From Forficula auricularia (taxonomy: Eukaryota > Arthropoda > Insecta > Dermaptera > Forficulidae): a stretch of 64,000 nucleotides of DNA. Within the stretch, counting starts at the first letter, position 1. Each line of letters starts with the position of its first letter. The notes under the pieces are model-generated. The model had not been told where the DNA came from. It was given only the letters and a program-made list of their open reading frames with translations, and made no database searches. The position numbers and the translations under genes are program-made. The stretch lies in contig JALMQS010000068.1 in assembly GCA_024734495.1 (NCBI GenBank), forward strand, positions 3,209,501 to 3,273,500, read 5' to 3'. Below are positions 54,454 to 64,000 of this stretch, in pieces.

Positions 54454-55278
54454 AAAAAATTTAGAGCATATCTATCAGAACTTCAGTATCGTTATTTTTG
54501 AGTTTTTATTGGATTCGAATATTTGACAGCTTCTGATAGATGCTGAAAAAGGAAAACTTATCAATGACCACAAACCCCCTAATTCTCACTCACTATTGTT
54601 GACCTTTCACGCTCAATTAAGCTGATCCAATGGAATTCGAGATTAATGATATAAATTAAGATATTATTGCTTCTCTATCCTTTCTATTTATTGGATGTTT
54701 TTCTTATTTGTCTGAATTAAGATATCACTTTAAGATATTAAAATTAATAATAAAATTAATGTCAAGAGGGAAAATCTTACCAAAGCTTCCTTAGAAAAAA
54801 ACAATATTAAAAAAAAACTTCTTAATTACAAATGTAAAACATGGATTTCAAAAGAGTCCAAAGAAATTATCATCCGAGGAAACATGTCTAAGAATTAATA
54901 TATGAATAAATTGCATATTTAAATAAATAAAATATTATATTCCTTTTTTCCATTTATAGTAGAAATACTGTCGTCATTACAACCAAATAGGTAGAAATTT
55001 TCCATGCCAATGAATATTTATAGTTTTTCAATAAATTATTGATATGAAACTATATATATGTATATATATATATACAATTTTGTTATTGATTTCGTTAAGA
55101 TTTTGAAAAAGTGAATGGCATTCAAAGGACAGTTGGAAAATGGCTGTGTATACTTTTGTGAATTTTCAATAATAATATAATAGAAATATAGAGATTAGTA
55201 TAAACGAATAAATCTTGAAGCACATATATATGAACGAAAATAACAATTTTGCATAAACACATAAAACTAAAAAAAAAA
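54454..55278. other. AT-rich stretch without a supported gene
   Basis: An ATATAT run at 55050-55077; nothing else recognised. Confidence 0.35.
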
Positions 55279-55965
55279 GCTGACGTAAAGTTCGTGTATG
55301 CTACATCCATGACTTCAACATACAACCCGGCCCCTCATATTTAATATTTAACAAAATTAACATATCTATTGGTGTAAATAGCTTTTACTTTTGACTCTAA
55401 ATGCATCATTATGGTACAAAATTACGCTTGAGTTGGCAAGAGCCTAGATTTTTATTTTTTAATCTCCTTCCCATTTTTAAAAGGTTAGTTTTAATTTTTA
55501 ATTAAATGCATTGATTGCAGTTCACAACGAAGGCCGGTTTTAAGCGCCTGATTTTTAATAACCCTCCTCCACCCCTTTAATTTAATGATATAACAAAAAA
55601 TCTAATCAAATTAATCAGCTGATCACAACGTAAAACGGCATCGATATTCACACTAGCTTTTGAGCTATAAGTCGTCCAGAAAAATTATAACGCATGGATT
55701 AACGGACAACCAGACAACCAAACGACAACCGGACAACAAGACAAACTGGACGGATGATTGGATTAACAGATATTTTGACAAAACAATTATTATCTGAAAA
55801 ATATAATTTTTTTCGATACCCACTTGCTGAGCTAAAGAGCGCGTGTTTCGATCAATTTTTCTAATCAAAATATGTCGTGTCATTTTTAGGGATATTTGAA
55901 AAAAAGAATGAAAAAACCACTTTTTTCATGCACGATTACAATATTTATTCAGACCCTAGCAGAAA
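55279..55965 (+). mobile_element. dispersed Helentron-like non-autonomous element, copy C
   Basis: Start GCTGACGTAAAGTTCGTG..CATACAACCCGGCCCCTC. The body is collinear with the other copies (CACTAGCTTTTGAGCTATAA, TTGACAAAACAATTATTATC). The end TTTTTTCATGCACGATTACA lies at about 55925. The most diverged copy: monomers are degenerate and the 3' inverted repeat is lost. It carries a local expansion of GGACAACCAGACAAC-type units at 55702-55750. Confidence 0.65.
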
Positions 55966-57334
55966 AGCAAAAACTGGGATGGATTTTAACAGAGTGTATA
56001 CGTCAGCCTTTTAATAATCTTTTAATAAGACAATTTAAAAATTGCTTCCTTCAGCTTTTGTTATATTAATTTTTGCTATTACTTTTATTTATTTATTTAT
56101 TTGTAGCGATATTGACATAAGAAGAAATTGCACCAAATAAATAAATCGCTATAACTGCTGGACCTTGTATCGGAAACTGAGAAGAAATAATATAATTAAA
56201 AATACCTAAAACTCTGTCTTTTGTCATTTTTGAACCAATAGGTATACCAGGCAGGAACGTCAAAAACCTCAAACGTACCTTTTCGGTAACTATTCATGTT
56301 AATTGCCCTTTGAAATGAATAAATAATTCTTATTTCGTATTTCACAATAATGCTATATAGTATTTTTCAAAACAAAAAATGCTTTTATAGAAATATTTGG
56401 AAATAACGATATAATATACTTAGCCAGGATCTTCCTGTACTTTAATGACCTTATAGGCTTGTTAGAAAATACCTAAGTCAATTTTACTGATTCGCTGCAT
56501 CCACATCATTCATGGACCGCACACCACTTCTTGAAATACCTTTAGCTATTTTTAGTAAAAAAATATGTCATAAATAACATCTTTCAACAATAAAAAATGT
56601 ATTACTACCCAACAAAAAAATGCTCCACCATTATAAATATCAAAAATATTCTAGCATAGGTATGCTTGCAAATATTTTTTCTTCTGTTGAATTGTAGATG
56701 AAATTTTTGCTCAGCCTGAATGTTATGCAACCCAGATGTTTCACTTGTGGCAATTATTGTAAGTTTTAAAAAAATTATATTTATTAGTAATTTTTCATTG
56801 AAAATAAAATAAAATAAAAAGAGCATTGGTTTATTAAGAAACTATCATCATATCAATTATATTACCACACTATTTTCATTATATATACTCTCCTGTTTTC
56901 AATGTTAGATCCATAATAGCACAATAGTAATTATACTTAATTTATAATATCGAGAATCTATATGAATTTCGAAACTCGTGCTACTGGTTCAGTAATGGAT
57001 ATAAAATTATTATATATAAAAAAGAGAAAAGCTAAGAATCTAGTCATTTAATAAATTTTATTTTTTGAAATAAGGAGGCAAAAAATTAAGAATCAAAAAT
57101 GACTTCTTTATCCTGTAATGAAAGAGATAAAATTTACAAGTATTGTCGTGGAAGGAATATGCATCATTTTTATTTAGGTATTCTATAGAATATAATGGGG
57201 AAAAGATACATGGCCAGTCTGGGTCCTAGCTCTGATTTTCAAAGGAGTCACAAGTGGTGGATTGTGTGATTGTAGAACATACAATAAATAAAGAAAGAAA
57301 GAAAATTCGATCTACTTGAAATTACATCGTTCTT
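55966..57334. other. AT-rich stretch without a supported gene
   Basis: No exon or repeat family recognised. The 73-codon minus frame at 56605-56826 has no recognisable content. Confidence 0.35.
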
Positions 57335-58322
57335 TTAACCGACTTTCAAAAAAGCAGGAGGTTCTTCTATTCGACTCAATTTTTTTTTGTGTGTATGCAA
57401 CCTCATATATCTCCGCCAATTGTGAACCGATTTTGATCATTTTTTTTGCATTGGGTTCAATCTAGCTCTGCAAATTGGTCCTGCGTTTTTTTTTCATTGA
57501 GATTAGCCTTTTTTGTTAGGTTTGTTGAGGCCTAACTTCTTTGCTTATATGAACTGATTTCGATGGATTCTTTTTTTATTGGAAATAGGGTATCTTAGAG
57601 GTGGTACCATATTAATTTGGTCAAGTTCCGATGATGCGATCAACGACAAAATAACGTAAATCTCCAATTCTTATGAGCAAATAATCGAAATTATGATAAA
57701 TAAAATCTTTTATAAAAAAAATCTTATAACATTCATTTAAAACCCGCAAACGTTTCGAGAGAATTTCTATATTTATGAATTGAATTTTATTATCATTTTC
57801 TGATTCATTCGCCCGACGCTTTCTCTTACGAGATGCATGCAAGATATTATATTAAGTCACTATTATAATAACATCACTAAAAAGAGAAAAAATAAAAATA
57901 ATTTTTTTAAAAAAAATAAAACCGACTTCAAAAAAATTAAATGCAACAACTAAAATAATAATAACTAAAATAAAATAAAATGCACTAAAAGGTAATAAAA
58001 TAATTATTTTATTTTAGTTACAACTAAACGACGAAATATTAACATGAAATTACTTTTTGAAGTCGGTGCCAAACATATACATTTTATGAATCGCACTCGA
58101 CGGATCTTACTTAGTACGTTTGGCGGGTACGCTCGCTTATAGGTATAGTTTGTTTAAGTACCGACTTCAAAAAGTAATTTCATGTTAATATTTCGTCGTT
58201 TAGTTCTAACTAAATAAGATAATTATTTTATATCTTTTAGTGCATTTTATTTTATTTTTAAGTTATTATTATTTTAGTTTTTGCATTTAATTTTTTTAAA
58301 GTCGGTTTTATTTTTTTTTATA
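57335..58322. mobile_element. fold-back element of the GAAGTCGGTT family, copy 3
   Basis: It starts TTAACCGACTTTCAAAAAAG (inverse of the 24212 and 51788 ends). The outer segment contains TTTTGTTAGGTTTG and CATTCGCCCGACGC. The central hairpin is at 57915-58320, with GAAGTCGGTGCCAAACATAT against AGTACCGACTTCAAAAAG. The opposite outer segment is missing. It lacks the tandem array seen in copy 2. Confidence 0.88.
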
Positions 58323-60287
58323 AAAATTATTTGTATTTATAAAATAACCAACTAGTACCTAGCTGCTTATTTATAATCCTGTATTGAGATTCTACTTTAA
58401 ATTTTACCCAAATTGGTAATAACTAATCTTAACAGCGTATCAAACAATCGAACTGCAATATCTTTTCACCCGTATTTTATTCTTTCGTTTTATTGGCCGT
58501 CTGGCTTTTAGATTAGCATGCCATTAAAATAATGAAATGGAAACAGCTGATCGAAATCAAGTTCCATTATTTCTTAGTTTGCCGGTGCAGGATGAGATGA
58601 TGGCTAAACGTATTACACGGTCTAGTTACGAGTACAAAAAATCAACGATTTCTTTTATGCATGAAACAATGCCTACTATTGCTAAAAATCTCTTAATAAG
58701 GATCAACAATAATAGATCATTTGTGAATCCTCCAATCCAACCTTTTGAACGTGGAATTGAATAACATTCTATATTTGAAATTTAACCCTGCAGTAATGAT
58801 AATGAATGAAATTAAATCCACGGATTGAATTTTAATCGACATGACATAGCATTCATCTACGGTTCCTTCTGAGGCGCTTTTATATCTCCATACTTCAATG
58901 AAATTGACTAATCCAATCAACAGCTGCTTTTAAAGAGACATTATTACACCTACAAGCATATCTTTAGAGCTGAGGAGGAGGCCCGATCTTCTCAAATTCA
59001 TCTCTATATTGCTAGAATTCTCATCCGAGTGGTATCTCCAAAATTTTAAGTGAAATCGTTGTCAGGTTTTCTGGTAGATACAGCCTTGACAGGTATATAA
59101 TAGGTTCAGAGTTGCAAGCAAACAAAAGTTCAGAAAAGCCCGTTTTTGCAATTATTAGACACCTATGGTAAAGTAAACAAGCATTTACTTTGTATTAGTG
59201 AACTGGCACCAATATATTCAAATATTTATTATTTCTAATCTTTTGAAATAATAATAATAGCATATACTGAAAATTGTTTTCACGAGATATTAACTTTTTT
59301 TTTTTAAATTATTCGCATGGTGAAATTTTACTCGGCAGAAAGGGTAGTGAATTCATTTATTTTCACCCCAATTTTATATCTCTGAAATGTAGTGAAAAAT
59401 CATTTTAAAACATATTTTTTCTGTCTGATGAATTTGTTTGAATTTGACATTTTGATATTTGAGAATAGAAAATATTCGAAAAAAAAAAGATGCTACTTCA
59501 AAAAAGTCTACAGGTACCTAATTTCGCCCAAAAATGTTCATTTTTTTTTTTTAATATTTGAGTAAATTAATTCACTAACCTCAGAATTTTTCTATGAACC
59601 AACTCTTAAATAGTTAATTTCAAAACCATCGATGCTCGATCCAAGTATTGGAACTTAGACGCATCTCAATGCTTCCTGAACAGAGGAATACAAACTCATC
59701 TTCAAAGTTGAAAGTTTTCGTCTTAATTTTTGCAAAAGAATAGTGAAGATACTACAGAAATGATCCTAAGTGCGATCGTGTTAAATGATAAAACATGGAG
59801 AAAATCCATTTTTCAAAATACTTTTTTGTCTGTCTCTGTGTCTTTCGTCGCACAATTAAAACCGATAAAGACAAAACACAACAACAAAAGGTCGTAGATA
59901 GCTGTCACAGCGTTTATTTCCAGAAGCAAGTGAAATTTTTCTGAGAAAAGTCGAAAAAAGATCAAAAATTAATTTTTGAACAACTGTTAAAAATACGATA
60001 AAAATACTTGGTAGGCTTCCGTTATTAATAAGATATACAAAAAATAAAACCAATTTATTTTTAGAGAACTAACCAAAGGCTACATAATATGTGACAGCGT
60101 TTCAAATTTTTAAGTACCAAACTACAAGACAAAATAAACGACTTAACACAACAACGTGTAGAAACCAGTGAGTGTTGAAAAAACTTTCATTTTCATTTTT
60201 TAAATATATATAAATAAATTTGTTATTATTAAATGGCTAATAATGGATAAAATCATTTTTATTGATGAAAGCACTAATAAAAATAAT
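58323..60287. other. AT-rich stretch with one unsupported short frame
   Basis: A 75-codon frame (58537-58764) starts METADRNQVPLFLSLPVQ and contains no repeat sequence or low-complexity run, so it looks slightly more protein-like than most. It has no recognised domain, splice signals or neighbours, and I do not call it. Otherwise no feature seen. Confidence 0.3.
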
Positions 60288-61068
60288 CTGACGTGTTCTG
60301 GATGTGTCAAATTCACCTGACTTTAATTATACAACCTGGGCCCCTAAATTATTTATAATCGCGGTAGGGGTGGGGAAGTGATTTTGCATTTTTATACTTG
60401 TGTCCCAATTGATTATATGCAAATTTGGTTGAGTTGGTAAATGCCCAAGATTTTCATTTTTAAACCCACACCCACCTCCTTCCATTTTGAAGTAATTTTA
60501 CTTTTTAGACTTCTGGTCCTAACGACGCCATGTATAAAAATATATTGAGTTGATAAATGGCTACAAGATTTTTCATTTTTGAACTTCCATTGGTGGTTAT
60601 TTTACTTAGACTTCTGGGGTCCACTGATTATGTATACAAAATTTAATAGCTTGTCTAAACCATTTCTAGATTTTTATATTTAACCCCCCTTCCACCCCCA
60701 TTAATTTTTGGTCGATATACCAAAATCTAACTACGCCTTTAATTCTTAATGTATACAAAACGGATGTGAAATTTGAATGATGGTTCTAATTAGTTTTTGA
60801 GCTAGCTCGTCCACAAAATTGCAGGTAACGCGATTAACAGACAGACTAAATAGACACTTGACAAATACATATATCTCGAAAATAATTTTTTCGATGTTTA
60901 CTTACTGCTTTATTTAAATGCCAAGTATTTCGTCTAATTTTTTTGAAGAACAATTAGCATCGCCGTTTTTGATATTTCTGAAAAAAGGTTAAAGGAAAAA
61001 AATCATCACTTTTTTCATGCATCGATTACATAATACTGGATCTCATGTCTTAAGTGGTAAAAAGTAAA
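60288..61068 (+). mobile_element. dispersed Helentron-like non-autonomous element, copy D
   Basis: Start CTGACGTGTTCTGGATGTG..TTATACAACCTGGGCCCC. Three degenerate monomers follow (60380-60680; GACTTCTGG recurs), then TTTTGAGCTAGCTCGTCCAC. The end TTTTTTCATGCATCGATTAC..AGTGGTAAAAAGT is near 61065. Same orientation as copies A-C; indels are frequent. Confidence 0.7.
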
Positions 61069-62692
61069 AAAATAATAAAATTTAAAAGTATTTTAATTAA
61101 TTGAACACTACTCAATGAAAAAATCAAATTTATTATGATTAAAAACAAATGAAAGAGCTAGCATTGACTTTGAATTTAGAAATACACAGAAATTCCACAT
61201 AATTTTCATTTTATCATATTTACATTATGAAAGTAAAAATTATGAAATAATTTATAAACTTTTTTCTCAATTGAAACCGGCACATCTTCGGCCTGAATAT
61301 CTTATCAATTATTATTCATTTGCTTTTCTTCTTCTGAAGCAATGAGAGAGACATTGAGGCAACTCACGCTAATGCTTCACTAAAGCTAATCAAAGGTAAT
61401 AAACCTTAATATTATATTATATAAATATTCATAAACATGAACATTTACTACGTTTAGTGCTTTATTAAAACTTAATATATATAATAATTGACAGATTAAC
61501 ATATGTAATATGAATCTTATATGAAATAATTAATTTAAGAGTTTGAACGTCTCAATAAAAGAGATGAAACTTTGCTTTAAAATTAATTGTATGATAGTTA
61601 AATTTTTTTCAAAGCTCAACTCAAAAATCTTATTTAAAATATTGCTTACACTGAAAGTACAATCACACCTCAATTTAAAATACCTTAAGAAACTAAAACT
61701 ATTTATTCACATACTGCTCAATTTCTCTTTTCTTCTACAACTATTATATTTGTAATTCAACGTAAAGCGTTTTACTACTTAAGGCTTCAAATTTTTACTA
61801 AACAAATTTTTCTTAAATTTCATTTTTATTTTGGAATGACATCGTGTAAAACTTGGAAGTTATTCAACTTTTTAACCTTATATTTTGGAATTTCTTTTAT
61901 TTTAATCACTATCATTAAAGCTTTACCTAAATGTGTGTGATAATAGCATGTAGAGTCACATGATTGGGTTCAGCTTTATATGTAAAGAAATTTATCCTGC
62001 TGTGGAACTGCAAGGCTATATTATCACTATAAATTGACCTTATGAATAATTTAATTGATTGTGTACCACAGAAAAATGTAAAACGTTTGCAAAGCCATTA
62101 GAAAGATAATTTAATATTAAATGCTTTTCAAATTAATATTAGTTATATCCTTAGGGCTCATTTAAGAATTATTTTTTCTAATTTTAATAAAATTTGAAAT
62201 TTTTAGAAAAATCACAGATAATTAATCATAATTATTTATTGAAATAATAATAACAATAATAAAACTGATTACTTGACTTACTTATACTGCCTGATCCTTG
62301 CCATTAACTTCATCAAATATCTTCACCCTGTTGCAACATTTTCTGGTTTATAAAGAAAATTAAAGATTTTGGGCATTCTACCCAAAACTATTTTTTAGCC
62401 ATTTACAATTTAATATCAGAAAATAGAATCCAGAAGTTAATGGTGTTTATTAAGTTTGATGTCTGAGCTGTAAGATTTCACCCAAAATTTCTAGCATAGA
62501 AAGTCAAGGCCAGCAATCTCGGTATTGAACTTGAAGAAATATTGATTTTTAATGTTACCTAAGTTGACATGTTTGATTACCACATACTTTCAGTTTTTCC
62601 CCTGTGTGCAGCCTCCAATGATAAATAAATATGAAGCCAGATTAGGTTGATAAATCAAGATCCCAAAGTGCAGGAGACCTTGAAACCAAGCT
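61069..62692. other. AT-rich stretch without a supported gene
   Basis: No exon or repeat family recognised. Frames here (for example 61543-61755) are Lys/Leu/Phe-rich and unconvincing. Confidence 0.35.
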
Positions 62693-63414
62693 GTCACAGC
62701 CAGTGCTGGATTTCACCAGGGGCCCATGGCCCAAACAGGGCTCCAGCCAGCCCAAAATTCAGAAGCCAGGAATCTTTTTTTTCAACTTGTAAAAGATCCC
62801 AGTGGATCATAATAGGTGACACAAATATCTACAAGTATGTAACCATACAATCAATAAACAAAGATCACGAATGACTGACAAAATGAGTTTTTACAAATAG
62901 ATGCTCCATTACATAAGCAATATCAACCAACTAGGCAGAATTGAGGTCCTTTATACAATAAAATAACTAGCCAAACTGTCAAGGAACTATCATTAAGCAC
63001 AAAGAGTAAAAGAATTAGCTAAAGATATTTTAATTTTTAGAATAAATTGAAAATACCACATATTGGGTACATAGCAACAATATATTTGTATATATACTAC
63101 CATTTTTTAGCCACATCTTCTCTCATCCGTATAATAATGTGTCCATATATTTAAGGTTGATTGGGCTTTTAAATTTTTTCCTTACCTGATCTGTCATCTA
63201 TAATATTGGTTTCTTTGTAAATTAGTCTGTGGTCACATAGCTGCAATATTAAAAAAGCGTTAGATGCCCCAAACAGAATATTGCCTTCGAAATAAAAAAT
63301 GTAGTTCGCAGCATTAGTGTGATGATTTGCTAAATTTCCAAAATACTATGTGGGAGGAGGGGCACGTCAGAAAAGCTCTAGCTCCTCGGGTCCCCAAGTC
63401 CGCCCTGTCACAGC
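62693..63414. mobile_element. hAT-like non-autonomous element with 8-bp duplication
   Basis: The element is about 62701-63406, flanked by GTCACAGC on both sides (62693-62700 and 63407-63414). The ends are weakly inverted: CAGTGCTGGATTT against CAGGGCGGACTT read in from the right, with GC-rich subterminal regions (GGGGCCCATGGCCC; GGGACCCGAGGAGC). The interior is AT-rich and non-coding. A frame running across the left end (62647-62874) is not a gene. Confidence 0.7.
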
Positions 63415-63740
63415 CGGAATATTCGAACGCTAAGACTTTAATCAGTTTTGATCACTTTTAATTGTACTTTTCGAATTCTAGATCACATAAATAAAAGAAT
63501 TCAAAAATGTATTTTTAATAGAAGACTGCAATCCCCTCCACCTGAAAAATATTTTCAATTCCATGTATCAAAATATGATTCTTTACCCCATTCAATTCTG
63601 ATTTTTATTTAATTGTTGACTTGCCACTGCAGGCCAGCATTTCTGTTTTGTTTTGTTTCTATAGTTAATTTCCGGCTTGATTGAACTTGACTTTGCATTT
63701 TCTGCAACTGAAATAGATGGAGTAGGTAGTATTTTTAAGA
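63415..63740. other. AT-rich spacer
   Basis: No feature recognised. Confidence 0.3.
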
Positions 63741-64000
63741 TAAATTTTTTAAGCTACTTCCACTCCAGTTTCCATGGCAGAATAAAGCCATGTAGATAGA
63801 GCATATTTTTTCCCACACTTTTATGAATATCCAATTGGATGGCAGACAAAAGCGACATTTGCCATTGATCTCCCTGATGCATGGTTTCAAATGGTTCTGA
63901 TAGTGACGAGGTATAAACCCGCATGCGGGGCTGGAGGGGGCTGAGTGAATAGCGCCGCCGGATACGACGATAAGGCTGCAAATAAATCAGACTACGGGCC
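63741..64000. other. GC-richer block at window edge, possible exon or conserved element
   Basis: Balanced composition with ACCCGCATGCGGGGCTGGAG, AATAGCGCCGCCGGATACG and ATCCAATTGGATGGCAG (ATCCAATTGGAT palindrome). A 75-codon minus frame (63754-63981) reads MQPYRRIRRRYSLSPLQPRM at its start and then has ordinary residue content. It is unrecognised, and the window ends before its context can be judged. Confidence 0.25.

Noticed and set aside
62647..62874. 75-codon protein
   Set aside because: It straddles the left boundary of the hAT-like element and has no recognisable content.
1..64000. rRNA genes, endogenous viral genes, or a defence or metabolic gene cluster
   Set aside because: I saw no rRNA-like sequence, no viral polymerase or capsid motifs, and no runs of adjacent coding genes. 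The only protein traces are transposase and LINE remnants.

Overview
The window is strongly AT-rich, spliceosomal-eukaryote DNA with no complete protein-coding gene that I can defend. Tc1/mariner, hAT-like, PIF/Harbinger-like, Helentron-like, fold-back, LINE and tRNA-SINE relics are packed together. This suggests a small-genome invertebrate, most likely an arthropod; the species cannot be read from sequence alone. It reads as a gene desert or the inside of a very large intron or intergenic region.

Layout. 0-5 kb: hAT-like termini around a 117-bp tandem repeat, a G-rich island and a short hAT-like element. 5-12 kb: a Harbinger-type MITE, a 372-bp palindromic element, a GC-rich island, the first copy of a four-copy dispersed family, and a MITE with a perfect 8-bp target duplication. 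12-20 kb: mostly featureless AT-rich DNA, a TIR element, two nested MITEs and a GC-richer block with a weak exon candidate. 20-25 kb: a 200-bp tandem array, a SINE-like relic, paired hairpins and a 1.3-kb fold-back element. 26.2 kb: the best candidate coding exon. 29.7-30.1 kb: the best candidate regulatory block, rich in homeodomain-type cores. 31-37 kb: tandem repeat with an ATCC run, LINE 3' fragment, tRNA-derived SINE with 13-bp target duplications. 37-44 kb: inverted-repeat cluster and a hAT-like element. 44-48.4 kb: GC-rich SINE-like block and a 2.8-kb Tc1/mariner-like element with decayed transposase. 48.7 kb: a hammerhead-ribozyme-like motif of the type carried by Penelope-like elements. 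49-52 kb: fold-back element with five tandem monomers inside it. 53-61 kb: three more copies of the dispersed family, palindromic MITEs and a third fold-back copy. 62.7-63.4 kb: a hAT-like element with an 8-bp target duplication.

How it fits together. The only protein machinery visible is dead: a Tc1-type transposase with frameshifts and stops, and the C-terminal tail of a LINE reverse transcriptase polyprotein. Everything else mobile is non-autonomous and would have depended on enzymes encoded elsewhere. A few GC-richer, non-repetitive islands (about 6.6, 8.5, 19.6, 22.7, 29.7, 33.5, 38.2, 38.7 and 63.8 kb) stand out from the AT background. They are the places to look for conserved regulatory DNA or missed exons. 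Coordinates of degenerate repeats are accurate to roughly 5-20 bases; identities were judged by eye.
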